Below, in pieces: positions 1-9,295 of a DNA stretch of 64,000 nucleotides (positions are counted from its first letter, which is position 1; every line of letters begins with the position of its first letter). A program made the position numbers and the translations under genes. Under the pieces are notes generated by a model. The model was not told the origin of the DNA, ran no database searches, and saw nothing but the letters and a program-made list of their open reading frames with translations. Source of the stretch: Alkalimarinus alittae (GTDB taxonomy: Bacteria; Pseudomonadota; Gammaproteobacteria; Pseudomonadales; Oleiphilaceae); contig NZ_CP100390.1 of the NCBI RefSeq assembly GCF_026016465.1, positions 3,971,078-4,035,077 of the forward strand. The letters run 5' to 3'.

Positions 1-1227
1 GCCTTGGCGAAGTTCGGCACTTAACGGATCTTTGCTAACCGTTTTATACAGCGGTGCTTCTGCAACACTAACCCGGGAAAAAGGCGAGTCGCCTCCTCGG
101 TCTAACCGCACTACATCATGGCTCATGGCATTTTGCACAAACAGGCTGCCTCCGTTAAGCAATAAGCCTCGTGGGTTATCGCCAGGAATAGGCCTCAGAA
201 TCTGATTAACCTTCGCGCCGCCTTGGGGTAACTTGCCCTTGCGTCGTTTGCTTCGTTTTTTATTTCCAGTATTCGCACGAGAGCGGTCAAACACCATCAG
301 ATCTTCACTGCCCGCCAATGTCACGTAAACTTTTTTCCCGTCTGGCGAAAATTCGGCATCATGAGGGTTAGAGACAATTCGGGTACGGTTACCGTTGTCG
401 ATAATATTAATCTGCTGAAATAACTCTTTCCGATAGCCAATTTTTTCAGCTTCTTCACCCGGCGTTAAAGACACTATAGAAATTGCGGGGAAAATAGTCG
501 ATTGAAACTGAAACGGGTGATCAAAATTCCACAATACATGGGGCAGCCACGCTTCATGTCCATCAGGCGATATCGCGATATCATCAAGCAGGCGAGGCTG
601 TCCCTGAGAAACAAATTCATCACTATTCGATGTTTCTTCAAGTGTTATTAGCTTACTTAGGAGGGGTTTATCACTTGCTAGCGACCATACTGATAGTTGG
701 CCTGTCATGGCGTGAGTCATTAACAAGCGTCCATCTGCGGTTAATGCTAACCCTCTAGGCGTTTCGGGTGTCTCAATTTTTACAATTATCTGACCTTCTG
801 TATCAACTCCCAGTAAAAGGCTTGCTTCAAATAGCGTGACCCAATATAGCTTGCGAGATATATCATAAACCACACCGAATGGCCGACCTTGTACGTTCAA
901 CTGGTAGTCTATTTCTAGCGTATTGGCATCCAACCAAAACAGCTGTTCACCCAACGTATCGGTCGCTAAAATTTGTCTTTCATTAAGCCCTAATGCTAAT
1001 CGTCGTATATCGCGGCCAATTGTGTTTTCTAGCTTATTTTGAGTGTTGGAAAGCGTTGCCCGCGTAACACTTCCGGCATCAAAGTTGGCTGTAAATAATT
1101 GACCTCCGCTTTCACTATAAACAATTGAGCTACTTGCCACAGGCAAAGTCGCCGAACCTTCAGCCAGCGCAACATTAAACAAACTGCAGAAGAAAAACAG
1201 TACTGGAAAGAGAGGTAATGCAGTCAT
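1..1227 (-). CDS. Exported beta-propeller protein, 3' end outside window
   Basis: The frame is open from an ATG at 1227 to the window edge (409 codons, no stop), so the C-terminus is missing. The N-terminus is a signal peptide (hydrophobic run, then ALAEG). The body has repeated propeller-like blades, for example residues reading NPHDAEFSPDGKKVYVTLAG, typical of YVTN/YncE-type seven-bladed propellers. The last visible residues, DPLSAELRQG, resemble the linker that precedes a cytochrome c peroxidase-type haem domain in propeller-cytochrome fusions, so a haem domain may follow beyond the edge; this is inference. It lies 76 bp behind the membrane protein gene at 1304-1801 on the same strand and may be co-transcribed with it. 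Its substrate is unknown. Confidence 0.7.
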   Translation of the reverse strand, partial: MTALPLFPVLFFFCSLFNVALAEGSATLPVASSSIVYSESGGQLFTANFDAGSVTRATLSNTQNKLENTIGRDIRRLALGLNERQILATDTLGEQLFWLDANTLEIDYQLNVQGRPFGVVYDISRKLYWVTLFEASLLLGVDTEGQIIVKIETPETPRGLALTADGRLLMTHAMTGQLSVWSLASDKPLLSKLITLEETSNSDEFVSQGQPRLLDDIAISPDGHEAWLPHVLWNFDHPFQFQSTIFPAISIVSLTPGEEAEKIGYRKELFQQINIIDNGNRTRIVSNPHDAEFSPDGKKVYVTLAGSEDLMVFDRSRANTGNKKRSKRRKGKLPQGGAKVNQILRPIPGDNPRGLLLNGGSLFVQNAMSHDVVRLDRGGDSPFSRVSVAEAPLYKTVSKDPLSAELRQG

Positions 1228-1303
1228 AGGGCGTAGAAGATTACGCGTAAACTTATTAATAATTAGCTCCAGATTAATCGATTGGTAGTGTGTACTTACT
1301 TAC

Positions 1304-1801
1304 TTAATTACTTGTTACCCAGTGTGACCATAGCGGCTTTAAGACCGACCACTTAGCCGCATGCCTAATCAATAGCGGCATCAATACCAACGCTGTTGTT
1401 AAGTGCACCATATAAACAAGCCAATCAACATCATCCCCTCGATTACCTAGTAACACCAGATAGATACCCGAGGCCACACACCCCAATAAAATATAGTCTA
1501 TTAGTTGCCCAGTCACTTTTAAAAGTTTCTTTTTCGAACGTGTTAAAAGCCTGCGATGTGCGAACCAGAAGGGCGCAACCGTCAGCGGAAAAAGCAATAA
1601 GCTGGATATCACATGCGCAGCTAATAGAAGTCGTTCAACCTGCCAGGGCACCGCCACTTGGTTCCATAGAAAAAAACCTGTCACAAACATAAAATAAAGT
1701 GACCATTCCGCAGCCTTATTACGGTATGACAACCCTTGCCACCACTGCGAAAGCGCCTCACTAAGACTAACGCCCGAATGCTCTGCAACTGCTTCTTTCA
1801 T
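1304..1801 (-). CDS. Four-helix membrane protein, cytochrome b561-like
   Basis: This 165-aa protein has about four hydrophobic segments (roughly residues 35-52, 58-80, 95-118 and 128-146). Histidines lie within or next to helices (AAHVISS, WFAHRRL, MVHLTTA, IRHAAKW), the pattern expected of a b-type haem-binding four-helix bundle such as cytochrome b561 or DUF4405-like proteins. It would sit in the inner membrane and pass electrons to or from a periplasmic partner. The following gene encodes an exported propeller protein that may carry a haem domain, which fits an electron-transfer pair. The ribosome binding site is weak. The haem assignment is inferred from histidine placement only. Confidence 0.5.
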   Translation of the reverse strand: MKEAVAEHSGVSLSEALSQWWQGLSYRNKAAEWSLYFMFVTGFFLWNQVAVPWQVERLLLAAHVISSLLLFPLTVAPFWFAHRRLLTRSKKKLLKVTGQLIDYILLGCVASGIYLVLLGNRGDDVDWLVYMVHLTTALVLMPLLIRHAAKWSVLKPLWSHWVTSN

Positions 1802-1973
1802 TTCTTAAAATACCATTACAAAAGCCTAAAAAGGCTAACTGGATAAAAAGTTCTAAATGAGTTCAAGTCTCATTTACATTATCCCAAGATTCTATTGCTC
1901 TATCTTGATAACCATCAACCGCACTCTAGATATACGTTATTTTTACATGTTATTTCTAATATTCAGAAACGAC

Positions 1974-2005
1974 AAAACGGTGAGTATTCTCATACTCACC
2001 GTTTT
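1974..2005 (-). terminator. Strong bidirectional rho-independent terminator
   Basis: A perfect 14-bp inverted repeat (AAAACGGTGAGTAT, loop TCTC, then its complement ending in TTTT) lies 17 bp past the stop codon of the 680-aa gene. The A-tract on one side and T-tract on the other let it work in both directions. It should separate the 680-aa gene from the two genes downstream unless read-through occurs. Confidence 0.85.
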
Positions 2006-2021
2006 CGCATTAACGACTGAC

Positions 2022-4064
2022 TTATTTAGAAACGCGAACCGCCCCACCAAATACCATTGCTCGACCGTGCTTTCCACCTGCTGCCGTTACTTGGGGAACA
2101 TTATCCGCATCGGTGTCACCGCCTTTACCTTCAACAACATTCTCACCAGAGTCACCCAACCATTCAGCTAACTGCAAACCTTGTTGAGTATCAAAGCCGT
2201 TGATTACCGTGCGGAACCAAACAGTGTAGCGATCGACTAGTGTCGCTAGCGTAAGGGATTTTTCTTTTTCACCTTCATTATTTTTAAGGTGTAAAATAGC
2301 CTCACGCAATCCACCAGATATAGCTGCAGCAGTCCAAGGGGTTTGTTCTGTCACGCCACCTTTCAAACTCCAAGTAGCAAGCTCGGCATCAAAGTATTCT
2401 TTTTCTACTGCAATATATAGTGCTCTTGCTTCATCTCTAAAACGTGATTCGCCAGTTGCAATAAAGGCTGCAGACAACCCTCGAATAGCGGCAAACTGAG
2501 CATCAAGTGATTGAGACTTATCTTGCTTACCTGAAATCACGATGCCATCAGCCACTAGACCATTTGGTGCTTTAAGTTTAGAAACAATAAACTCAGCCTG
2601 ACGACGGATCATTTCTAATGCGCGTTTACCCTGCTCTGTTTTAAGGTCTAAATCGCTTGCTTCAGCTGATGCATAACCAACGGGTAACGCATCTTGAGCC
2701 CGTTGAAAAATAGACAACGCAACAATCGAGTATGCGGCGTCATAAGTCGTTACGTGTGCTCCTTGCTTACCATCAAAAGTATCAACAAACGTACCTGCCT
2801 TATTGTTAAAATGTAGTGTATCTATGTTTTTGAATAACATAGACGACAGATTGCTCGCCAATGAGAAGCCATCGGTAGCCGCAACATTGTTATTCGTTTT
2901 CACATCTACATTAACTGCAGGTGCTGCCGCAAAGGGTTGACCGTCAAATACGGCACGAAAAGCAGGGTTCTGAGCAGTATTTTCGCTTCGCTGGTCGGTA
3001 AACGCAAAGTACTCACTTGTCGGCCACAACAACATCCAAGTATCACGAAGCGTTGATTCAGCAGCCGTTACGGTGAGTTTTCCAATCGCATTAACGCCAT
3101 TTTTCTCAGTCTCTTCGACCTTAATCGCATGAGGGAACCAAACAGCCCCCTTAGTGGGGTCATAGTTAGGCGTTACTGTAGCGCCTAACTGTTTGCCATC
3201 AAAACCTAGCTGATCTTGCAGCATTAACATTTTATCAATTGAAAGCTCTGTGAGTATCACGCCATTTAACCCATCAACCGCAGACACCCCTAACGCATGC
3301 TTGCCATCTTGATCCATCGCCGCTGACTCCGCTTCTACTTCTTCATCACCTTCGATGACATGCATGCCACCCAAAAAATCCTGAGACCACATGACTTCTT
3401 TTAGTAGAATACCGCCCACAGCTGCCGGCTCGATAATAAGTTCTCTTTCACTTTTGACCCAGCTCAGCGTTTTGTAATCACGGTAGTAGGCTGGTATTAA
3501 CGCTGTCGTCTTTAAACTATTGCCCTTTGCATCCAGCAACTCAATCTCATCTTTATTCACAGTCGTCATATCAATCGCTTCGGAAAATTCCGGCAGACCG
3601 CTACGATAAGGTAATGTAATAGGGTATAAGTTAAGGGGAATTTCTTCTGCTGGGTAAGCGACTGATTTTGCCAACGCTACAAACCGCTCGCCCAGGTGTT
3701 CCATTTTACCGCCACGCGCTAGGTTTTGAGGTCCATTAACCAAGTGTGGCCCCATCTTAGACTGATAATTCAGTGCGTACATCGCTTCTTCTGAATATTC
3801 GTAGCTTTCAATACCTGCGGCATAATCGAACGTTGTAGGTTGGTTCAACAATGATGGATCAAGCACATCTAGATCTAGCCCCAAGCTTTCCGCCAATGGC
3901 TCACCAGACAATTCAAATTCTGTATAGGCTAGCATGCTTGCAGCAGTGTTAAATCGATAATCGGTCACGTCTACTTTCGGAGAAGCGCTGGTAACACTGG
4001 GCAGAGATGACAGGGTTGCTGCAGCCGCCACGACAGCTGAAAAGACTTTTGAGCGTTGAAACAT
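2022..4064 (-). CDS. Exported protein of unknown function, probably iron-regulated
   Basis: I do not recognise the family. The ATG at 4064 is preferred over an upstream GTG because GAGGA lies 5 nt before it; this gives a 680-aa protein starting with a clear Sec signal peptide (basic start, alanine-rich core, cleavage near SVTSA-SP). The second half contains regularly spaced amphipathic helices with tryptophans (residues around 480-640), suggesting an alpha/alpha barrel as in periplasmic lyases or thioredoxin-domain-linked DUF255-type proteins, but no catalytic motif is evident. A tract around residue 245 is rich in Glu and Met (GMHVIEGDEEVEAESAAMD). A Fur-box match lies 22 bp upstream of the start, so expression is probably derepressed in low iron. 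Confidence 0.6.
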   Translation of the reverse strand: MFQRSKVFSAVVAAAATLSSLPSVTSASPKVDVTDYRFNTAASMLAYTEFELSGEPLAESLGLDLDVLDPSLLNQPTTFDYAAGIESYEYSEEAMYALNYQSKMGPHLVNGPQNLARGGKMEHLGERFVALAKSVAYPAEEIPLNLYPITLPYRSGLPEFSEAIDMTTVNKDEIELLDAKGNSLKTTALIPAYYRDYKTLSWVKSERELIIEPAAVGGILLKEVMWSQDFLGGMHVIEGDEEVEAESAAMDQDGKHALGVSAVDGLNGVILTELSIDKMLMLQDQLGFDGKQLGATVTPNYDPTKGAVWFPHAIKVEETEKNGVNAIGKLTVTAAESTLRDTWMLLWPTSEYFAFTDQRSENTAQNPAFRAVFDGQPFAAAPAVNVDVKTNNNVAATDGFSLASNLSSMLFKNIDTLHFNNKAGTFVDTFDGKQGAHVTTYDAAYSIVALSIFQRAQDALPVGYASAEASDLDLKTEQGKRALEMIRRQAEFIVSKLKAPNGLVADGIVISGKQDKSQSLDAQFAAIRGLSAAFIATGESRFRDEARALYIAVEKEYFDAELATWSLKGGVTEQTPWTAAAISGGLREAILHLKNNEGEKEKSLTLATLVDRYTVWFRTVINGFDTQQGLQLAEWLGDSGENVVEGKGGDTDADNVPQVTAAGGKHGRAMVFGGAVRVSK

Positions 4065-4085
4065 CAGATTCCTCACAAATCAAAC

Positions 4086-4104
4086 AATAATGATTATCAA
4101 TAAC
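4086..4104 (-). promoter_or_regulatory. Putative Fur box
   Basis: The 19 bases AATAATGATTATCAATAAC match the Fur consensus GATAATGATAATCATTATC at 15 positions. The site is just upstream of the 680-aa exported protein gene, where it would overlap or adjoin its promoter. Iron control is inferred from this match alone. Confidence 0.6.
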
Positions 4105-4270
4105 AATTAAGACATCATAACAGATAGTTTCAGATGGGAATAGTTCTTATTAGCAATAAAATATCTTCAACTATTCGCACACATTCCCTGTTAATATTCA
4201 ACATAAAGGCTATACATGCTCGGCAGATCAATAATATATCTATCTTTTTTATCAAAGGGGCTCTAGAAGA

Positions 4271-4726
4271 ATGAACAACGACATCATTTGGGGATACATT
4301 GCGGTAGGGTTAATCGCTATTGTCGCGCTATCTTTACTGATTATAAAAAAATGGCGTTTTATCAAAGCAGCAGAAGCGGAAAAGCAGTCTCAAGAAAAAA
4401 TAAAGCAACAGAAAAGAGAGGACGCCATTGAGAGCATCAAAATTATTGCCTTGTGTATGATAGAGGAGCAGGTAGAAACATCTGAAGGCTGTATTCGTAT
4501 TAAAGTTCTGCTAGACCATGTTGCCCCCGAGCTTCACGATCAGGCACCTTTTAGCATTTTTTCCGTCATGTATGATGCCACTGAACATATGCCGACACAT
4601 GGAGCAAGAAAAAGCGCCGATAAGGCGCTCATTCGCAAGCTAGATATTGAGCGTTTTGAGCTAGAGAGAGTCCATAAAGACGCCATTATCGAAGCATCTA
4701 AAGCGATTCGAGATTACGATTTTTGA
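4271..4726 (+). CDS. DUF2489 family membrane-anchored protein
   Basis: This 151-aa protein has one N-terminal transmembrane helix (about residues 7-25) followed by a charged coiled region and a conserved helical domain. The motif around residues 62-76 (CMIEEQVETSEGCIR) is characteristic of the DUF2489 family of gammaproteobacteria, whose function is unknown. The predicted topology is a short periplasmic N-terminus with the bulk in the cytoplasm. A good ribosome binding site (AAGGGGCTCTAGAAG) precedes the ATG. It stands alone, convergent with the HDOD gene and divergent from the Fur-linked gene. Confidence 0.75.
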   Translation: MNNDIIWGYIAVGLIAIVALSLLIIKKWRFIKAAEAEKQSQEKIKQQKREDAIESIKIIALCMIEEQVETSEGCIRIKVLLDHVAPELHDQAPFSIFSVMYDATEHMPTHGARKSADKALIRKLDIERFELERVHKDAIIEASKAIRDYDF

Positions 4727-4750
4727 TATAAAACCGTTATATCAAAGCGG

Positions 4751-6139
4751 TTAACTTTCTAACATGCCAGCCATTTTCAAAATTTCATCTTTGGCCTCAA
4801 TCAAGTCTTTGATGACTTCTTTAGCTTCTTCTGGGTCTAACTGCAAACGCTCATACAGCTCATCAGGTATCGGTTGTGCGGGGCCGACCCATAGACCACT
4901 TTCGCTTAATAAATTACGCGCGATAAACAGAATATTGGCAAACTCTGAATTTACCCCCTCAAATGCACTGTTCTTCTGATGCCTCAACGCCACAATGACT
5001 TCTTCTGGCATATTCCACACCGCCATTAGTTTACTACCCACCTGCTCTCGGGTAATACCTAACAAAAAGTGCTCAACGTATGAAGCGTCAACATGCGGGT
5101 TGGCCTCGATATAGCGGCATATTAATGAGAAGTGCGGGGGAAATACGTGTGCTAATACCAAGTAACCAAAGTTATGCAACAACCCCGAAAGATACGCCAG
5201 CCCAAACCCTGGGCGGTGCTCCCTTGGGATTATGTTAATGAGCGCTCCTGTTGCAGTTGCCATCCACATAGACTGTTGCCAATATGGCTCGTAACCTTCT
5301 GGCTGCTCTTTAGGTAACATGAGCGTTCGTCCTAGCGCCAAGCCCATCGATAAATTCATTACCAAATCAAAGCCTAATACCCGCATAATCGCATCATGAA
5401 CGGATTTTATTTTTCCAGGGGCAGAATAAAATGAAGAAGAAGCCCAACTGACTACTTGAGCAGACAAACTAGGGTCTGACTCTACGATATCAGCCAAATC
5501 ATTAATACCCGCTTCAGGGTCGACTCTAAGGTGAATGATTTTTTGTGCAGTCTGAGGCAGTGGTGGCACTTCTAATGTGTCTTCCAAGCGCTGCTGAATT
5601 CTGAGATAAGTAAACTTCTTAATGGCATCATTGATTTGCTCGAGATCTTGAGATGTATTGCTACGATTGAGGTTAATGCTTGCAATAGGAACAGAAAAAG
5701 ACTCTCGTTTAGCTTCGGCTAATAGACCGGAAAACACATCCTGGTCTAACTTGATCATTTTTCCTTCTACGCCTGACTCCAAAAAGACCACATCCATAGA
5801 CAGTACAGACTCATCAACAACCGCAGGTAAGCCTGTAATACCTGGCAAAGCTGGAATAGTACTCAAGCTATATTTTACCCTGAGAGTATCTAAGTCATTG
5901 GGCGCTAACGCTACCAAATCGCGACCTAAACGAGCATTTAACCTATCTACATCAAGTAGACAGTTCGCGGGGAAAATAACCTGCATTCGCCCAAGCACAT
6001 CATGCATTAACACCATGTTAACGACTTTATCTTGCGGCGCCTGCTGCGGCTCCACTAATGTTAACTGTGCGGTATCTGCCGCAGAAGCAGGGTCTGAGTT
6101 GTTATTTTCAATTATATTGCTAACTGCACTAGGTATCAT
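4751..6139 (-). CDS. YbaK-like plus HDOD domain signalling protein
   Basis: The 462-aa protein combines two domains. Residues about 40-145 resemble a YbaK/prolyl-tRNA editing fold (VKYSLSTIPALPGITGLPAVVD), and residues about 190-400 are an HDOD domain (LEVPPLPQTAQKIIHLRVDP, then ADIVESDPSLSAQVV and the H..FGYLVL and GxxHxx-type helices). HDOD domains are non-catalytic relatives of HD phosphohydrolases and usually act as scaffolds in regulation of motility, biofilm or stress. Whether the editing domain retains deacylase activity cannot be judged. It lies 66 bp downstream of recG on the same strand and has a weak ribosome binding site. Confidence 0.8.
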   Translation of the reverse strand: MIPSAVSNIIENNNSDPASAADTAQLTLVEPQQAPQDKVVNMVLMHDVLGRMQVIFPANCLLDVDRLNARLGRDLVALAPNDLDTLRVKYSLSTIPALPGITGLPAVVDESVLSMDVVFLESGVEGKMIKLDQDVFSGLLAEAKRESFSVPIASINLNRSNTSQDLEQINDAIKKFTYLRIQQRLEDTLEVPPLPQTAQKIIHLRVDPEAGINDLADIVESDPSLSAQVVSWASSSFYSAPGKIKSVHDAIMRVLGFDLVMNLSMGLALGRTLMLPKEQPEGYEPYWQQSMWMATATGALINIIPREHRPGFGLAYLSGLLHNFGYLVLAHVFPPHFSLICRYIEANPHVDASYVEHFLLGITREQVGSKLMAVWNMPEEVIVALRHQKNSAFEGVNSEFANILFIARNLLSESGLWVGPAQPIPDELYERLQLDPEEAKEVIKDLIEAKDEILKMAGMLES

Positions 6140-6205
6140 GGTGTCTTTTGCTCTCGCACTTGCCGTAAGTAATGGTTCTTTTTATATCCTATCAACCAAC
6201 TATAG

Positions 6206-8281
6206 CTAAACCGCGCCATATTGCACACTATTGCCTAGCCAACGCTCGATCAATGCATCAACCAGTTGATCATTCCCCATCAGCGTTGGCGCAAGCGCCT
6301 TAACCTCTGGCAGCCAGGCCTTGTCTCGCTCTAACTCAACCAACCTAAATTGCATTAAGCCGGTCTGTCTTGTACCTAGCACTTCACCGGGCCCTCGAAG
6401 CTCAAGATCTTTTTCAGCAATGACAAAACCATTATTACTTTCACGCATCACCGTTAGGCGCTCTTTACCGTTTTGAGACAATGGAGGGTGGTACATCAAA
6501 ACACAATAACTCGCGGTATCACCCCGCCCGACTCGGCCTCTTAGCTGATGCAGCTGAGCCAAACCTAAGCGCTCTGGGTTCTCAATAATAATCAATGAAG
6601 CATTGGGCACGTCTACACCCACTTCTATTACTGTGGTTGCAACCAAAAGGTCTAGATGCCCCTCTTTAAAGGCCTCCATTACCGCTGATTTTTCATTGGC
6701 TTTCATCCGACCATGCACTAGCCCTATTTTTAAGTCAGACAGCTGCTCGGTCAGCGTTGCAGCGGTCACTTCAGCCGCTTGGCACTGTAGAGCCTCCGAC
6801 TCTTCAACCAAGGTGCACACCCAATATGCTTGCCGTCCTTCAAGGCAGGCTTCTCGAACTCGGCTAATGACTTGTTCGCGACGAGCATCAGAAATAACAA
6901 CAGTTTCAATCGGCTGCCTGCCCGGCGGAAGCTCATCAATCACCGAGGTATCTAGGTCAGCATAAGCACTCATGGCCAGCGTTCTTGGGATCGGGGTCGC
7001 CGTCATAATAAGCTGATGAGGCACAAAACCACCACGTGCGCCCTTATCCTTTAACGCCAAACGTTGGTGCACGCCAAAACGGTGTTGCTCATCAATCACT
7101 ACTAAGGCTAACTTGTGAAACATCACCTCAGACTGAAACAAGGCATGAGTGCCAATCACAATACTCGCCTCGCCTGATGCAATTCGCCCCAACGCCTCCG
7201 CACGCGCCTTGCCTTTTGTTTTACCCGACAACCAAGCCATTGATATACCGAGAGATTCAAACCACTGTTTAAAGTTTATCCAGTGCTGTTCGGCGAGTAT
7301 TTCTGTCGGCGCCATTATTGCAACTTGACTGTGATTTCCAACCGCATGCGCTGCCGCGATCGCCGCGACAACTGTTTTACCTGACCCCACATCGCCTTGT
7401 ACCAATCGCAGCATTGGAATCGTTTTCTGTATATCTGTTTTTATTTCATTTGCTACATGTTGTTGCGCACCCGTTAACGTAAAAGGTAAGGGGTCTAACA
7501 GTGCCGCTTCTAGCGCCTGAACAGTAGGTAGAGGTATCGCTTGATGAGACTGCATCTCGCGCCTCAATCTCAGTAGACTAAAATGATGCGCCAGTAACTC
7601 TTCAAAAATAAGCCGCTGCTGACAAGCATGAGCGCCTTCTATCAGTTGATGCTGATTAGCGTCTACAGGCGGGTGATGCAAAAAACGAATAGCCTCATTG
7701 ATGTTAAGAAACTGGTAGTTGCTGCGAATAGATTCAGGAATCCAGTCTCTTATCTCATAACGATCAAGCCACCCAAGTGCTTGTTGGCATAAACTGCGAA
7801 TACGGTTTTGTTGAATCCCTTCAGTGAGCGGATAAACCGGCGTTAACATATCATCAACTGGGGTTAATGCGTCATCTGAAACTAATTTATACTCGGGGTG
7901 ATAGATTTCAAGGCCTGCACGCCCGCGCCTTACTTCGCCAAAACAACGTAATCGAACGCCTTCTGACATTTGTTGCTTTTGTGCCGCATTAAAGTGAAAA
8001 AAGCGCAGTACAATCAAACCGCTACCATCTCGTAGTGTCACTTGCAAGCTACGCCTACGTCCCATGACTACCTTGTTGTCGGTCACCTCACCTTCAATAA
8101 CACCTTGATCACCCACCCGAAGACTGACTATCGGCAAAATGCGGGTACGGTCTTGATAACGATGAGGCAGATGAAACAACAAGTCTTGTATCGACACGAT
8201 ACCAAGTTTAGCTAGCGTTGCAGCCAAACTCGCACCCACGCCTTTTAACGCGGTTACTGAAACGTCATCGAGTGTGGCCAT
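6206..8281 (-). CDS. recG: ATP-dependent DNA helicase RecG
   Basis: RecG drives branch migration of Holliday junctions and regresses stalled replication forks. The 691-aa length matches the family. An N-terminal OB-fold wedge domain (about 1-150, with LKGVGASLAATLAKLGI and HLPHRYQDR) is followed by the helicase core: Walker A (GDVGSGKT), DEQH box (VVIDEQHRFG), MTATPIPRT, and motif VI (QLRGRVGRG). The C-terminal segment GPGEVLGTRQTG is also typical. The stop is followed closely by the HDOD gene, and oxyR lies only 4 bp upstream on the same strand, so oxyR-recG are probably co-transcribed, as seen in several gammaproteobacteria. Confidence 0.98.
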   Translation of the reverse strand: MATLDDVSVTALKGVGASLAATLAKLGIVSIQDLLFHLPHRYQDRTRILPIVSLRVGDQGVIEGEVTDNKVVMGRRRSLQVTLRDGSGLIVLRFFHFNAAQKQQMSEGVRLRCFGEVRRGRAGLEIYHPEYKLVSDDALTPVDDMLTPVYPLTEGIQQNRIRSLCQQALGWLDRYEIRDWIPESIRSNYQFLNINEAIRFLHHPPVDANQHQLIEGAHACQQRLIFEELLAHHFSLLRLRREMQSHQAIPLPTVQALEAALLDPLPFTLTGAQQHVANEIKTDIQKTIPMLRLVQGDVGSGKTVVAAIAAAHAVGNHSQVAIMAPTEILAEQHWINFKQWFESLGISMAWLSGKTKGKARAEALGRIASGEASIVIGTHALFQSEVMFHKLALVVIDEQHRFGVHQRLALKDKGARGGFVPHQLIMTATPIPRTLAMSAYADLDTSVIDELPPGRQPIETVVISDARREQVISRVREACLEGRQAYWVCTLVEESEALQCQAAEVTAATLTEQLSDLKIGLVHGRMKANEKSAVMEAFKEGHLDLLVATTVIEVGVDVPNASLIIIENPERLGLAQLHQLRGRVGRGDTASYCVLMYHPPLSQNGKERLTVMRESNNGFVIAEKDLELRGPGEVLGTRQTGLMQFRLVELERDKAWLPEVKALAPTLMGNDQLVDALIERWLGNSVQYGAV

Positions 8282-8285
8282 CTAC

Positions 8286-9218
8286 TCATCCTTGATTGAC
8301 AGCACGGCACTGCCCTGCGGCCATCGCCACAATATCAATCGCTTTTGGTCGAGGAAACGTCACTCGCCAAGCAAGCCCCACGGTGCGGAAAGGCACAGGG
8401 TCAACAAACGGCCGAGTTTCTAGCATATCGCTGCCATAGTGGTCGACAGCCGCTGCCGATAGAGGCAGTACCGTAATTCCTAAGCCTGACGCGACCATGT
8501 GACGAATCGTTTCAATTGAGCTGCCTTCAGTAATTAATTTTGCCCCCCCCTCATTCGATTGAGCTGAGGCATTCACCGCATTCATCAATTCAGGGCAACT
8601 TTCAAGCACCTGATCTCGAAAGCAATTTCCTGGCCCCAATAACAGTAGGTTATCACTCAATAGCTGCTTACTATTCAACTCATCAAACTCGGTTAACGGA
8701 TGTCCTTTCGGCAACAAAACCACAAAAGGTTCATCGTACAAAGGCATCGTCACCACCTCAGGCTCGTCAAACGGTAGGGCGACAACAATAACATCTAAAC
8801 TAGAGTCTCTGAGCTTTTCACTCAGCACCTTGGTATAGTTTTCTTCTATATACAACGGCATAGACGGTGCCGAGCGGCGCAACTCAGGCATCAAGTGCGG
8901 GAATAAATAGGGGCCAATTGTATAAATGGCTCCAACACGAAGCGGTGCCGTTAGCTGATTTTTACCCTCTTGAGCAATATCTTTAATCATCCGAGCCTGA
9001 TCAAGCACTTTCTGAGACTGCAAAACAAGCTTTTGACCCAGCTCAGTCACAGTAATATGACCTTTGCTTCGCTCAAATAGCGTAACGCCGAGCTCTTCTT
9101 CAAGCTTTTTAACGGCCACACTGAGTGTCGGTTGGCTGACGAAACACTTTTCTGCCGCTTTACCGAAGTGCTTTTCTGACGCTAATGTGACAATATATTT
9201 GAGTTCTGTGAGTGTCAT
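8286..9218 (-). CDS. oxyR: Hydrogen peroxide-sensing regulator OxyR
   Basis: This LysR-family activator senses peroxide through a disulfide. From the ATG at 9218 the protein is 310 aa and the two redox cysteines fall at C199 and C208 (GNCFRDQVLESC), the same numbering as in E. coli. This supports the internal start (MTLTELKYIV) over longer versions. The N-terminal winged helix (about 1-60, KHFGKAAEKCFVSQPTLSVAVKKLE) is intact, followed by the two-lobed sensor domain. It is divergent from the epimerase-like gene and sits immediately upstream of recG. Confidence 0.96.
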   Translation of the reverse strand: MTLTELKYIVTLASEKHFGKAAEKCFVSQPTLSVAVKKLEEELGVTLFERSKGHITVTELGQKLVLQSQKVLDQARMIKDIAQEGKNQLTAPLRVGAIYTIGPYLFPHLMPELRRSAPSMPLYIEENYTKVLSEKLRDSSLDVIVVALPFDEPEVVTMPLYDEPFVVLLPKGHPLTEFDELNSKQLLSDNLLLLGPGNCFRDQVLESCPELMNAVNASAQSNEGGAKLITEGSSIETIRHMVASGLGITVLPLSAAAVDHYGSDMLETRPFVDPVPFRTVGLAWRVTFPRPKAIDIVAMAAGQCRAVNQG

Positions 9219-9295
9219 AATCCTGTACATTATGAGGCTATTGGTGGCTTCAAGGATAATTCCAGAACCTAACAAGTGCAATGGAGAATAAGCGA

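Noticed and set aside
2022-2171. A plus-strand frame starting at 1857 and running opposite the 680-aa gene
   Set aside because: It crosses the strong terminator at 1974-2005 and is antisense to a better-supported gene.
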